From an uncultured Muribaculaceae bacterium (GTDB lineage: Bacteria; Bacteroidota; Bacteroidia; Bacteroidales; Muribaculaceae): a stretch of DNA of 64,000 nt. The notes beneath the pieces were generated by a model. That model was not told the origin of the DNA and ran no database searches. It worked only from the letters and a program-made list of their open reading frames with translations. Position numbers and translations under genes: made by a program. Shown piece after piece: positions 8,514 through 17,814 of the stretch. The stretch is from positions 1 to 64,000 of the forward strand of contig CAJUKD010000002.1 of assembly GCA_910587235.1 (NCBI GenBank), in the 5' to 3' direction. Within the stretch, counting starts at the first letter, position 1; the number at the start of each line of letters is the position of its first letter.

Positions 8514-9485
8514 ATGAGCCAGAAAGTATTTTACCGCTACAATCCCGTCACAGAGCAGTACGACCGCGTTTTTCCGTCGGCCCGCAAACGTGCGGCGGTA
8601 TTCATCAGGCAGTTCGCGCTCGGTGTCGCCGGTGCTTTGCTGGCTGTAGGCATCGCCTATTGTTTTATAGATTTTCCCCGCGAGAGGCAATTGCGAAGCG
8701 CCAACGAGCGTCTGCTTGCACAGGTAGAAGTTCTGAACCGACGCTCCGACGAGGCTCTGGCGGTTATGGAGGATCTGGCCGAACGCGACAATAATTTCTA
8801 CCGCGTGATGATGCAGGCCGAACCCTTGACGCCCGCCCGACGATATGCCGGACTTGAGCGACAACGCAACTACGACCGGCTCGACTCGCTTTCCGATCCA
8901 AAACTTCTTCGCAACGTCACCGACAAGCTCGACCGGCTCGACCACATGGTCTATACCCAGGTAAAATCATTCGACCTGCTGCGCGAACTTGCCGAAAGCT
9001 CCCGCGACCGTACCGACCACATTCCGGGAATACAGCCTGTTTCCGAAAAACACCTGAGAGCCATGGCATCAGGCTACGGCTACAGGAGCGACCCTATCTA
9101 CGGTACAACGAAATTTCATGAAGGCATGGATTTCTCATCCCCCGTCGGCACACCGGTCTACGCAACCGGCAACGGAACCGTCGCCACCGCCGGATGGCAA
9201 AGCTCCTACGGAAATCTTATTACGATAGACCACGGCTACAACTACACCACCCGTTATGCCCACCTGTCCCAAATTCTCGTACATCCGGGGCAGAAAGTAA
9301 AACGCGGCGACCTGATCGGCAAAGTCGGCAACACCGGAAAATCGACAGGTCCGCACCTGCACTACGAAGTACGCCTGCGCGGTGTGCCGCAGAACCCTGT
9401 AAATTACTATTTCTACGACCTGACGCCGGAACAGTACGACGAAATGATACGCCTTGCCGAAAACGCAGGCCACGTGATGGACTGA
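8514..9485 (+). CDS. M23 family metallopeptidase (murein endopeptidase type)
   Basis: A 323-residue inner-membrane protein with one membrane segment (about residues 35-55), then a periplasmic coiled-coil-like region and a C-terminal LytM/M23 domain (about 175-305). The zinc site is visible: FHEGMDFS gives His and Asp, and HLHYEV gives the later His pair, with GNLITIDHG and YAHLS between. Such enzymes cut peptide cross-links in peptidoglycan or activate amidases. All catalytic residues appear present. It is followed after 29 bases by a MerR-family regulator gene. Confidence 0.9.
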   Translation: MSQKVFYRYNPVTEQYDRVFPSARKRAAVFIRQFALGVAGALLAVGIAYCFIDFPRERQLRSANERLLAQVEVLNRRSDEALAVMEDLAERDNNFYRVMMQAEPLTPARRYAGLERQRNYDRLDSLSDPKLLRNVTDKLDRLDHMVYTQVKSFDLLRELAESSRDRTDHIPGIQPVSEKHLRAMASGYGYRSDPIYGTTKFHEGMDFSSPVGTPVYATGNGTVATAGWQSSYGNLITIDHGYNYTTRYAHLSQILVHPGQKVKRGDLIGKVGNTGKSTGPHLHYEVRLRGVPQNPVNYYFYDLTPEQYDEMIRLAENAGHVMD

Positions 9486-9514
9486 CTGACCGCACATTCC
9501 CCGACTTTAAATCT

Positions 9515-9850
9515 ATGAATACCCTCGATAAGAAATATTATAAAATACGCGACGTCGCGGAAATGATAGGTGTCCCCTGCTCGACCCTGCGATTCTGGGA
9601 AAAAGAATTTTCCGATCTGCGCCCGAAGCGAAACGACGGCGGCACACGTTTCTACACACCGCGCGATGTGGAGATCGTGCGCATGATCCACTATCTCGTA
9701 AAAGAAAAAGGGCTTAAAATCGATGCCGCCCGCGACCAGCTTCACCGCAACCGCAGCGGCGTGGAAAAGCGCCACGAAACGATACGACGGCTTCAGGAAA
9801 TACGCGGACGACTCATATCAATACTCAAAGCTCTGGACAGCCGACGGTGA
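9515..9850 (+). CDS. MerR family transcriptional regulator
   Basis: A 111-residue protein starting MNTLDKKYYKIRDVAEMIGV (the longer in-frame opening overlaps the peptidase gene out of frame and is discarded). Residues 9-75 form a winged-helix MerR domain with YKIRDVAEMIGVPCSTLRFW, EKEF and GGTRFYTPRDVEIVR. A short C-terminal helix follows, with no effector domain and no Cys cluster for metal sensing. This short type is common in Bacteroidetes and its signal is unknown. It sits directly behind the M23 peptidase gene and may be co-transcribed. Confidence 0.88.
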   Translation: MNTLDKKYYKIRDVAEMIGVPCSTLRFWEKEFSDLRPKRNDGGTRFYTPRDVEIVRMIHYLVKEKGLKIDAARDQLHRNRSGVEKRHETIRRLQEIRGRLISILKALDSRR

Positions 9851-9859
9851 CAGATGCCG

Positions 9860-10543
9860 TCACGGCTTCACTGCGCGCAGTATCTCGCGCTTGCCTCCGG
9901 GAGGACCTGCCAGACGCTCTACCGTGAAACCGATTCCCTCCAAGAGCCGGCGCACACACCCTTTGGCACAATAAGTAGTCATCACTCCTCCGCTTCGCAT
10001 TGCGGAATATATGCGTCCGAAAAGTTCCGACGTCCATAGCTCCGCTTGTTTTTCAGGAGCGAAAGCGTCAAAATAAACGACATCGAACACATCTTCACCA
10101 AGTTCGGCCGACAGAAAATCAGTTTTAATCTTATGCAGGCTGAAATTTTCCGTAAGTCGTTGCACCGAATTCCATTCTGCACCGTTAACCACACTAAGCG
10201 CCCGTTCGATATCATCCGGCATTGAAGCACCGAAAGCTTCCGCCATTGATTCTTCAAGAGGATATAGTTCAAGAGAATCATAGGCAAGCGGAACGCCTGA
10301 TCTATCCGCCTCAATCATAGTCAGCGCCGCGTTCAATCCCGTGCCGAAACCGAATTCAAGGAGACGCATACAACCAGCACATTCAGCCACTGCTTCATCG
10401 ATACGCCGACGCAGACCGCAAGCTATATACACGTGCATACTCTCCGTCACCGCACCTTTCACCGAATGATAATGCTCGTCGAGTTCACCTATATATATTG
10501 TAGGCGAACCGTCCTGCGTCAGTTCAAGCGTCTTCATCTCCAA
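9860..10543 (-). CDS. mnmD: tRNA 5-(aminomethyl)-2-thiouridine methyltransferase MnmD
   Basis: A 227-residue SAM-dependent methyltransferase with the glycine-rich LEFGFGTGLNA motif (about residues 62-72) and YFDAFAPEKQAELW, both diagnostic of the MnmC methyltransferase half. It lacks the oxidase domain, so it is the stand-alone MnmD form. It makes the last methylation of mnm5s2U at the wobble position of some tRNAs. Its start (ATG at 10543, or Met3 at 10537) overlaps the end of the permease gene upstream, so the two are translationally linked. Confidence 0.9.
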   Translation of the reverse strand: MEMKTLELTQDGSPTIYIGELDEHYHSVKGAVTESMHVYIACGLRRRIDEAVAECAGCMRLLEFGFGTGLNAALTMIEADRSGVPLAYDSLELYPLEESMAEAFGASMPDDIERALSVVNGAEWNSVQRLTENFSLHKIKTDFLSAELGEDVFDVVYFDAFAPEKQAELWTSELFGRIYSAMRSGGVMTTYCAKGCVRRLLEGIGFTVERLAGPPGGKREILRAVKP

Positions 10544-11663
10544 GCATATTTTTAAGCTCGCGCGAATTTCTGCGATGCTCGCCGGGCGACTCCCCGTCCT
10601 CGCGGCTGCTTATATACATATCGTAATACGACAGCAACATGGTCGTAAGAGGTAACGCTATTATAAGACCTATGAAACCGAGCAAAGTGCCCCAGACCGA
10701 AAGCGACAACAGGATAAGCGCCGGATTCAATCCCATGGCCTTGCCCATTATCTTGGGTGTGAGGAAAAGATCCTGTATACACTGCACTACCACATAAACA
10801 GCCATTGTCGCAAGCCATAGCGACCAGAAATCCACATCGGAATTGGCAGAACACACTATGCAGAGCACCGTGGTCGGCAGCAATGAGATAAGCTGAAGAT
10901 ACGGCACCATGTTAAGCAAACCTATGAACAAGCCCATCACTATGGCAAGAGGCAGACCGACAATGAGGAATCCTATGCTGAAAAGAATACCCACAATAAA
11001 AGCTACGAGAGCCTGACCGCGGAAATAGTGATTCATACTGTTCTTGATATCATTGGCGATTCCGAACGTCTGTTTGCGGTACTTCGGAGGTACAAGATGA
11101 CGGAAACCGCGGAGCAAACGCTCATAATCAAGCATTATGAAGACCACATACAGCAACACGATAAACCAGTTGAACACTCCCATTATTATGTCGTAGCCTC
11201 CGACTATAACACTGCCGAGTGTATTGAATATCGACTGTATATCCTGACGTGTCAGTCGGCTCGCGATACCGACGAAATCGATCTGCGTACGCAGAAACTC
11301 ATGCAGGGCATCGGGCACAAAAGGAATCTGCGTACCCTTGTCGGCATAGCCGGTTATGAATGTCGCCACCTGATGAACCTCGCTTATGACCGACGGCAAT
11401 ATGAACACACTCATGGCCACAAGCACAAGCAGAACCTCGAACAGCGTCATCATGATAGGAAGCAGCCGCTTGCGTGTATTTAACAGCCGCATGTTGTACT
11501 GCACGAAAGGTTCGAGCATATAGGCTATCAGCCATGCAACCAGAAAAGGAAGAAGAACTGACTTGAGTATATTGATAAGCCATACCGCCAGGACTATGCC
11601 GCCTCCCGCAATAAGCAGGCGCACGACACGATCGAACGTGTATGGACGCGAAACTGTCTGCAT
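10524..11663 (-). CDS. AI-2E family transporter (PerM-like permease)
   Basis: A 379-residue membrane protein starting MQTVSRPYTF; the longer frame upstream overlaps the promoter. It has about seven or eight membrane segments with the family pattern: an N-terminal pair near residues 20-60, a loop rich in soluble residues, then YFRGQALVAFIVG, LLNMVPYLQ and a long C-terminal set. Members have been proposed as exporters of autoinducer 2 or as antiporters; substrate cannot be told from sequence. It is transcribed with mnmD, which it overlaps by about 20 bases. Confidence 0.88.
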   Translation of the reverse strand: MQTVSRPYTFDRVVRLLIAGGGIVLAVWLINILKSVLLPFLVAWLIAYMLEPFVQYNMRLLNTRKRLLPIMMTLFEVLLVLVAMSVFILPSVISEVHQVATFITGYADKGTQIPFVPDALHEFLRTQIDFVGIASRLTRQDIQSIFNTLGSVIVGGYDIIMGVFNWFIVLLYVVFIMLDYERLLRGFRHLVPPKYRKQTFGIANDIKNSMNHYFRGQALVAFIVGILFSIGFLIVGLPLAIVMGLFIGLLNMVPYLQLISLLPTTVLCIVCSANSDVDFWSLWLATMAVYVVVQCIQDLFLTPKIMGKAMGLNPALILLSLSVWGTLLGFIGLIIALPLTTMLLSYYDMYISSREDGESPGEHRRNSRELKNMLGDEDA

Positions 11664-11683
11664 ATCTATCTCGTATTTTTTTG

Positions 11684-11691
11684 CAAATGTA
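11684..11691 (-). promoter_or_regulatory. -7 box for AI-2E permease and mnmD
   Basis: TACATTTG on the minus strand matches TAnnTTTG and lies 20 bases before the chosen permease start, which supports that start. Confidence 0.55.
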
Positions 11692-11764
11692 AGCATTTTA
11701 GGCCATTTCCGGCTCTCCACGCAAAAAAATACACATTATGAACGGGATATCGCGAATTTTTAGT

Positions 11765-11772
11765 TACCTTTG
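11765..11772 (+). promoter_or_regulatory. -7 box for the psd operon
   Basis: TACCTTTG matches the -7 consensus 39 bases before the psd ATG at 11812. In-frame codons before that ATG overlap this box, which argues for the later start. Confidence 0.65.
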
Positions 11773-11811
11773 CATAAACTTATGCGGTCTTCCACCGACC
11801 GACGGACTGAA

Positions 11812-12504
11812 ATGAGAGTTAAAATCCACCACGAAGGAACACATATAATAATTCTGCTTTTCGTAGTGCTGGCTATTGTCTGCGCTCCGCTATGGATATG
11901 GAAATGCCCTGTAGGCATATCTATTATAGTAACGGTCATCTGCGTTGTGTTCTTCCTGTTGGTCACGAACTTCTTCCGTTCGCCGCGACGCCAGTTCCGC
12001 GGAAACCGCGAGAATGTGGTTGTCGCAAGCGCCGACGGCAAAGTCGTCGCTCTTGAGGAGGTATACGAAGGCGAATATCTAAAGCAGAACGTAATCCAGC
12101 TGTCGGTATTTATGAGTATACTAAATGTGCACGCCAACTGGTTTCCGGTCGACGGCGAAGTAATCTACGCCACCCATCACCGCGGACGCTTCATGGCTGC
12201 CTACCTGCCCAAATCAAGCACCGAGAACGAACGGTCGACAGTAGTCATCCGCACCTCAGGCGGACGACTGGTGCTTATGCGTCAGATTGCAGGAGCCATG
12301 GCTCGCCGCATAGTCACCTACGCTCGTCCGGGCGACGAAGCATCTATCGAGGATCACATGGGATTCATTAAATTCGGTTCGAGAGTCGACATATTCCTCC
12401 CTCTCGATACTGAGATTTTTGTAAAAATCGGCGACACCACCATAGGTGGCGTGACAACCATCGGACGTCTGCGGCCGCTCAACCCCGATTCAGAAAATGC
12501 CTGA
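11812..12504 (+). CDS. psd: Phosphatidylserine decarboxylase proenzyme
   Basis: A 230-residue protein starting MRVKIHHEGT. Two membrane segments lie near residues 12-50. The body contains FMSILNVHANWFPVDG and the self-cleavage site near the C terminus: in FIKFGSRVDIFLP the Gly-Ser pair is where the proenzyme splits to make the pyruvoyl group. The product makes phosphatidylethanolamine from phosphatidylserine. Its length matches the short Bacteroidetes type. It overlaps pssA, the preceding pathway step, by 8 bases. Confidence 0.94.
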   Translation: MRVKIHHEGTHIIILLFVVLAIVCAPLWIWKCPVGISIIVTVICVVFFLLVTNFFRSPRRQFRGNRENVVVASADGKVVALEEVYEGEYLKQNVIQLSVFMSILNVHANWFPVDGEVIYATHHRGRFMAAYLPKSSTENERSTVVIRTSGGRLVLMRQIAGAMARRIVTYARPGDEASIEDHMGFIKFGSRVDIFLPLDTEIFVKIGDTTIGGVTTIGRLRPLNPDSENA

Positions 12505-13198
12505 TATAAAGTGCTCAATACCTAACGCCATCACATGCCTCAACCTGCTTTCAGGTTGCGCGGCCATTGTACTGGCATTCCATGCCTACGACAGACTCGG
12601 TCCACTCTACGGTCTGGAATGGTGTTTCATTGCCATAGGATGCGCCGCCATATTCGATTTTTGCGACGGCGCAAGCGCACGCGCACTCGGCGCTTATTCA
12701 CAAATAGGAAAAGACCTTGATTCACTTTCCGACCTCATAAGCTTCGGCGTCGCCCCTGCAATGCTCGTCGTAAATGTGATGCTGCATTATTCATCATTGA
12801 CGGCTCTCTGCTACACCCCTCTGCTGCTTGCCGCTTTCGGCGCCATGCGTCTGGCCAAATTCAACAACGACCCGGAACAGACATCCGAATTCCGCGGACT
12901 TCCCATTCCGGCGAATGCCATATTCTGGATAGGAGTCGTGGCGTGGATTGAAAAATACGCTTATCCCGGCACTCCCGTCCTGATTTTGCTTATAGGGCTT
13001 ATGTGCGCGGCAATGGTAGGAAACTTCCGCATGTTCTCGTTGAAATTCAAGAACTTCAATTTGCGGGAGAACTTCCGGCGCTACATGCTTCTGGCAGCGG
13101 CAGCTCTCTTCGTCGTATGCTACGGACTCTCAGGTCTGGCATGGTCAATACTCCTGTATTTTCTCCTGTCGCTCCACCGCCGCAATTACCCCGTATAA
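12497..13198 (+). CDS. pssA: CDP-diacylglycerol--serine O-phosphatidyltransferase
   Basis: A 233-residue inner-membrane enzyme of the CDP-alcohol phosphatidyltransferase family. The signature is complete: DFCDGASARALG followed by KDLDSLSD, matching DGxxAR(x)8Gx3Dx3D. Several membrane segments follow. It joins CDP-diacylglycerol to serine to make phosphatidylserine, which the psd product then decarboxylates. The pair psd-pssA thus forms the phosphatidylethanolamine branch in one operon. Confidence 0.95.
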   Translation: MPDIKCSIPNAITCLNLLSGCAAIVLAFHAYDRLGPLYGLEWCFIAIGCAAIFDFCDGASARALGAYSQIGKDLDSLSDLISFGVAPAMLVVNVMLHYSSLTALCYTPLLLAAFGAMRLAKFNNDPEQTSEFRGLPIPANAIFWIGVVAWIEKYAYPGTPVLILLIGLMCAAMVGNFRMFSLKFKNFNLRENFRRYMLLAAAALFVVCYGLSGLAWSILLYFLLSLHRRNYPV

Positions 13199-13295
13199 AA
13201 AACGGACAATTCTATAAAAAACATAAATTCGCGGCTGTATCCGAAACACAAAAAGCGTAAGCCGCGTTACATATAAAGCTACAATCTTCTCAGCC

Positions 13296-13625
13296 ATGGG
13301 CTTTTTTACAATCTTATTAATACTCTTCCTGATTTTCATCGTATGGCCCGTCGTGCGCACAAGCATACGCATCCGCTCAGCCATGCGCGACATGACCGAC
13401 CGCGCCCGTCAGGCTGCCGGATCGGGATTCCGCAATCCATCATCTGCCGGGCAAAAAAGGAAACGCAAAAAAATCGATCCTAATGTAGGTGAATACGTCG
13501 AATTTGTCGAAATCAGCACTGTACGCGACGAGTTAAACACAGATAATTCCGGAAATACATCGAAATTCCGGACAGAGCAACAGATTGTCGATGCCGAATG
13601 GGTTGATATACCTGATAAGAAATGA
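13296..13625 (+). CDS. DUF4834 family small membrane protein
   Basis: A 109-residue protein with one N-terminal membrane segment (about residues 3-22), a basic middle (KRKRKK) and a C-terminal tail ending in IVDAEWVDI, the typical close of DUF4834 proteins. The function is unknown. Its position after psd-pssA and before DUF2461 is, as far as I know, usual for Bacteroidales. It overlaps the next gene by 4 bases. Confidence 0.8.
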   Translation: MGFFTILLILFLIFIVWPVVRTSIRIRSAMRDMTDRARQAAGSGFRNPSSAGQKRKRKKIDPNVGEYVEFVEISTVRDELNTDNSGNTSKFRTEQQIVDAEWVDIPDKK

Positions 13626-14317
13626 AACAACAAAAGAAAAACGCTTTAATAAGCCCTTATCCGTTTCTTGACGCGCTCGAAGCCAACAACGACCGTGCGT
13701 GGTTCGCGGAACATCGCGACGAATACGACACATTGCGCGCGCAATGGATATCGCAGATACAGCTGCTGATCGACACAATGGCTTCTACCTACGCCCCCGA
13801 ACTGGCCGGAGTCGAAGCAAAAAGCTGCCTCTACCGTATCTACCGCGATATCCGCTTCTCAAACGACAAATCACCGTTCAAAACATATTTCTCCGCACTC
13901 GTATCTCCTCGCGGACGACACTTCGACGGAGCCTGCTACTACATCCACCTCGGCGGCGGAAATTTTGCTGAAAACGGCCTTTACGGAGGTGTATGGCATC
14001 CCGAATCCGCCGTGTTGCGCAAACTTCGCAAAGCAATAGTCGATAACTCGGAGGAATTCCATGAAATAATCGACAACCCTGAACTGAAGCGACTCTTCCC
14101 GGGATGGTACGGAGAACGGCTGAAAACAATACCTAAAGGCTACGACAAAAACCACCCTGAGGCAGAACTGCTCAAACTGAAAGAATACGGGCGCTACCAC
14201 CATTGCGACCGCGCTTTTTTCGAAGACCCCGAGTGGCCTGTCCGGGCTGCACGGATACTCGCAGTATTGAAACCGCTCAACGACTTCCTGAACTATTCGA
14301 TCAACGAAGAGGAATAA
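13622..14317 (+). CDS. DUF2461 family protein
   Basis: A 231-residue soluble protein of the TIGR02453/DUF2461 family. Typical stretches are FLDALEANNDRAWFAEHRDEY near the N terminus, YRIYRDIRFSNDKSPFKTYF in the middle and GGGNFAENGLYGGVWHPE after it. The reaction is unknown. The start codon lies in the stop of the DUF4834 gene, so translation is coupled. Confidence 0.88.
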   Translation: MKQQKKNALISPYPFLDALEANNDRAWFAEHRDEYDTLRAQWISQIQLLIDTMASTYAPELAGVEAKSCLYRIYRDIRFSNDKSPFKTYFSALVSPRGRHFDGACYYIHLGGGNFAENGLYGGVWHPESAVLRKLRKAIVDNSEEFHEIIDNPELKRLFPGWYGERLKTIPKGYDKNHPEAELLKLKEYGRYHHCDRAFFEDPEWPVRAARILAVLKPLNDFLNYSINEEE

Positions 14318-14341
14318 CCCTACAGACACATTAAGTACAAT

Positions 14342-15481
14342 ATGGACATCAAGATAGGCGATACGGTCCGCTTTCTCGACGCAGTCGGAGGCGGACGAGT
14401 CACACGCATAAGCGACAAAATGATCTACGTCGAAGATGCCGACGGATTTGAAACACCGGCACTCGCTCGCGACTGCGTAGTCATCGCACATGCTTCCGCA
14501 AATGAAAGCAGAGAAAATGTAAAGGAAAAACACAAGGAGGATTATTCCGTTACCGCCCCTTCGCGCAAATCCGATACCGCCGCTCCCGAAATTCCGGTAA
14601 TTGAAACAGACGGAGGCGACAGAATGAACGTCATCCTCGGCTTCGAGGCGACAAACATCAAAGCTCTTTCACAATCAGGATTCGACGCTTTTCTGGTAAA
14701 CGACTCAAACTATTATCTGTATGCCGTCCTGTCGACCCGTACTGCCGATTCACAAACATGGGAAACGCGCTTCGACGGTCTGATAGAACCCAACATGCAG
14801 GTACTCGTAGCCGAACTCGACACCTGCGACCTGCCGGATATGGACCGTGTGAATGTAGCACTTCTGCCTTTCAAGCGCGGACGGAAATTCGAAATGAAAG
14901 CACCTGTCGGCATAGAACTGAAACTCGACACCACAAAGTTTGCAAAACTGCATTGCTTCCGCTCCAACCCCTACTTCGATGTTCCCGTAATCGCATTCGA
15001 CATCGTACGCGACGACCGGCCGGCCGACCGCGCACCTGAAGCAGACGAACTGCACTGCAGGCTTTCCGAAGCCTTCACCGGCAACAAAGACAAGATACAG
15101 CCGCGAAAAAAACAAAGAAACAATATCGCCGCCGCTCCCGAAATTATTGAAGTGGATCTCCATGCCGCCGAACTGCTCGACAGCACAAGCGGACTCAGCA
15201 ACGCCGAAATCCTCAATCTGCAGATAGATCGCTTTTGCGAAATCATGGACGCCAATCTCCGCCATACCGGACAAAAAATCGTATTCATCCATGGCAAAGG
15301 AGAAGGAGTCCTCCGTCAGGCACTTATGAAAGAACTGACGCACCGCTACAAAGGACACGACGTGCAGGACGCATCATTCAGGGAATACGGCTTCGGAGCA
15401 ACACAAGTCACAATACGCAAGCTCGACAACGCTGCAAAAACCTCGTCAAAACCGGAATCACCAAAGAAGCGCCGCCGATGA
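14342..15481 (+). CDS. DUF2027 and Smr domain protein
   Basis: A 379-residue protein with three parts: an N-terminal SH3-like segment (MDIKIGDTVRFLDAVGGGRV), a DUF2027 middle domain (about residues 95-240), and a C-terminal Smr domain (about 282-365). The Smr domain keeps EVDLHAAELL and the FIHGKGEGVLRQAL motif. Smr domains in MutS2 and related proteins bind or nick nucleic acids. The DUF2027-Smr combination is typical of Bacteroidetes; the target is not known. The next gene starts inside its stop codon. Confidence 0.87.
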   Translation: MDIKIGDTVRFLDAVGGGRVTRISDKMIYVEDADGFETPALARDCVVIAHASANESRENVKEKHKEDYSVTAPSRKSDTAAPEIPVIETDGGDRMNVILGFEATNIKALSQSGFDAFLVNDSNYYLYAVLSTRTADSQTWETRFDGLIEPNMQVLVAELDTCDLPDMDRVNVALLPFKRGRKFEMKAPVGIELKLDTTKFAKLHCFRSNPYFDVPVIAFDIVRDDRPADRAPEADELHCRLSEAFTGNKDKIQPRKKQRNNIAAAPEIIEVDLHAAELLDSTSGLSNAEILNLQIDRFCEIMDANLRHTGQKIVFIHGKGEGVLRQALMKELTHRYKGHDVQDASFREYGFGATQVTIRKLDNAAKTSSKPESPKKRRR

Positions 15482-16293
15482 TAATATGTTTCTCAGGCAC
15501 GGGCAACACACTCAGTGTAGCCCGACAGCTTTCCGGCCTTTTGACCGGGGAAAATATCGTCATGCTCGAAGGCGATACCCTGCTTCGCCCTGAAAATTTT
15601 TCCTTAACACCGGCCCCGCGCAACATAATATGGGCTTTCCCAACCTATTCGTGGGGAATGCCGCCTGTGGTCGCACGTTTCATACGTCAGATTCCGTCAA
15701 ATCCCGCATTTGATTCCGCAGTACACTGGATGCTGACAACATGCGGCGACGACATCGGTATGACCGACCGCCGATGGCGGCGGATTATCCGTTCACGCGG
15801 ATGGAAAGCGGCAGACGCCTTTTCCGTAATCATGCCCAACACCTACACCCTGATGAAAGGCTTCGACGTCGACGACGAAAACACCGCCGCACGCAAACTC
15901 AACGCCATGCCTGAGCAGGTAAAAGCGATAGCGGCACGCATATCCGACGCCGGTGCGGCTCCATTGCCCCTGTTGGTCCGCGGTGCATGGCCACGGATAA
16001 AAAGCTCTGTAATCCGCCCCTTGTTCGAACGCTTCGCCATGTCACCGGCGCCATTCCACGTCAACGGAGGGTGCACCGGCTGCGGACTCTGTGCCCGCAG
16101 TTGCCCGATGAACAACATTTCCATGCTGTCGACAGACAATGACGCCACCGCCCGGCCACATTGGGGCAAGAACTGCGCCCTATGCCTGAGATGCTACCAC
16201 ATCTGTCCGCGACGTGCCGTCGCTTACGGACGCCACGCCACCGACGGCAAAGGACAGTGGATAAATCCGGTTCTTATGAAAAAAACGACTTGA
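15478..16293 (+). CDS. EFR1-type flavodoxin-ferredoxin protein
   Basis: A 271-residue protein from the ATG at 15478, overlapping the Smr gene stop as ATGA; the longer frame upstream is only a shadow of the Smr gene. The N-terminal half is flavodoxin-like with FSGTGNTLSVARQL as the FMN phosphate loop. The C-terminal part has two 4Fe-4S clusters: CTGCGLCARSCP and CALCLRCYHICP, each CxxCxxCxxxCP. It is likely a cytoplasmic electron carrier. Partner enzymes cannot be named from context. Confidence 0.85.
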   Translation: MIICFSGTGNTLSVARQLSGLLTGENIVMLEGDTLLRPENFSLTPAPRNIIWAFPTYSWGMPPVVARFIRQIPSNPAFDSAVHWMLTTCGDDIGMTDRRWRRIIRSRGWKAADAFSVIMPNTYTLMKGFDVDDENTAARKLNAMPEQVKAIAARISDAGAAPLPLLVRGAWPRIKSSVIRPLFERFAMSPAPFHVNGGCTGCGLCARSCPMNNISMLSTDNDATARPHWGKNCALCLRCYHICPRRAVAYGRHATDGKGQWINPVLMKKTT

Positions 16294-16410
16294 ACAGACT
16301 ATTGTGCCGTTATAATCACTGTTTTGCACTTTATTTGTGCTAATTTTCTCCAACATACACACTTTTTACACACTTTTCATTAATACAAGCCTTTAAATTA
16401 TTATAAAAAT

Positions 16411-16440
16411 TTTGCATCTTCATAAAAATCACTATCTTTG
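16411..16440 (+). promoter_or_regulatory. Promoter of the DUF3575 operon
   Basis: TTTG at 16411-16414 and TATCTTTG at 16433-16440 are 18 bases apart. The leader to the first ATG would be about 75 bases. Confidence 0.65.
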
Positions 16441-16521
16441 CAGGCAGATTAGATCTAAAGAAACAACTAAAATAAATCAATACCAATCGCCTCCGATAGA
16501 AAGGAGTACACACACTCTGCC

Positions 16522-17814
16522 ATGCACCGCCCTGACGGAAACAAGATATTATCGACAATAAGCCCGGAAACATGCTTATTGCGTATCATGCTTTTCTGGT
16601 CACTTCTGGTTCCGACTATGTCGGCTGCAGCCGACATCAGTCCCGATAGTGTCATGGAACTTCAGTCGGTTCAGATAGATATTGATTTTGTAATAAACCG
16701 CTCGGATATCAATCCGGCATTCTCGGACAATGCCGGCAGCATATCGGCTATGGATTCGCTCTTCAACGAATCATCATCCGACAGCACAATAAGTATCCGT
16801 AGCGTATCGTTCCGCGGTGCCGCATCGCCCGACGGCGGTCTGAATCTGAACCGTGCACTCTCGGAACGCCGCATGAACTCCCTTAAAAATTTTGTTATCG
16901 GACGCTATGCCCTGCCCGACTCTGTCCTTTCAGCACAAGGCAGCGAGATTCCGTGGAACACATTCCGATCGCTCGTCGCAACCACTCCATTCGCAGGAAG
17001 CGAGCGCGTACTTGAAATAATCAATCAAGGCGACGACAACAACGCAGCCGACGTGAACCGCCGACTCGCTCTTTTGCGCACACACAATTCCGGACGCACA
17101 TGGCGCCTTCTGGCAGGAGAATTCTTCCCGCGTCTGCGTCTGGCATCGATGACAGTCGAACGGCTGCAAACCATTCCCCGCCCCACCCCCGGGCCAGAGA
17201 TCTGCGAGGCAGAGCCTGAGGAACCAGTCGAGGCGGAAGTTGTCGAGGAAGCGGTCGAAGCCGCTCCCGAGGCTGCACTGGCGGCGCGGTGCCACCGTTC
17301 GTGGCACGCCTCGACCAATGTGCTCGCCTGGACTCTGGGACTGACGAACCTTATGGGCGAGTACGATTTCGGCTGCCACTGGTCGGTGGGACTGTCGCTG
17401 TACTATTCGGGCTGGAACTATGCCAAAGCCACCCGCAAGTTCCGCGCGTTCATCTTCCGTCCCGAGCTGCGCTGGTGGCCCGGCGAAGGCCACCGCGGCC
17501 TGTTCGTCGACGGACACATACAGATGGCCGCCTACAATTTCGCCCTTCCCGGCTGGGAGTACCGCATCCAGGACGTCGGAGGCCGCCATCCCGCCCTTGG
17601 CGGCGGCATAGGCGTAGGCTACCGCCTGCCGCTGGGACGCTCGGGGCGCTGGGCCGCCGAAGCAGCCATTGGCGCCGGCGTCTACCATCTTGAGTACAAC
17701 CGCTTTGTCAACGAGGAGAACGGCGCTTTGGTCGACCGCCGCGAGCGCACATTCTTCGGTCTGGACAACGTGTCCGTATCGGTAGTGTATAACTTCAACG
17801 CATTCGGACGATGA
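16522..17814 (+). CDS. Outer-membrane DUF3575 protein with OmpA-like N-terminal domain
   Basis: A 430-residue secreted protein; Met at 16522 or at 16588 (directly before the hydrophobic signal) may be the start. After the signal comes an OmpA-like region with FRGAASPDGGLNLNRALSERR, then a Glu/Pro/Val-rich linker (about residues 228-262), then a DUF3575 beta-barrel-like domain to the end (WRL...FFGLDNVSVSVVYNF). In Bacteroidales DUF3575 proteins are often encoded beside fimbrillin or FimB/Mfa2-like genes, as here. Base composition turns clearly GC-richer from about 17,200 on. Confidence 0.78.
   Translation: MHRPDGNKILSTISPETCLLRIMLFWSLLVPTMSAAADISPDSVMELQSVQIDIDFVINRSDINPAFSDNAGSISAMDSLFNESSSDSTISIRSVSFRGAASPDGGLNLNRALSERRMNSLKNFVIGRYALPDSVLSAQGSEIPWNTFRSLVATTPFAGSERVLEIINQGDDNNAADVNRRLALLRTHNSGRTWRLLAGEFFPRLRLASMTVERLQTIPRPTPGPEICEAEPEEPVEAEVVEEAVEAAPEAALAARCHRSWHASTNVLAWTLGLTNLMGEYDFGCHWSVGLSLYYSGWNYAKATRKFRAFIFRPELRWWPGEGHRGLFVDGHIQMAAYNFALPGWEYRIQDVGGRHPALGGGIGVGYRLPLGRSGRWAAEAAIGAGVYHLEYNRFVNEENGALVDRRERTFFGLDNVSVSVVYNFNAFGR

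Noticed and set aside
8376..8945. Upstream extension of the alaS reading frame
   Set aside because: The family start MLTAKEIRQSFKDYF is at 8375, and the extension covers the alaS promoter and the divergent peptidase gene.
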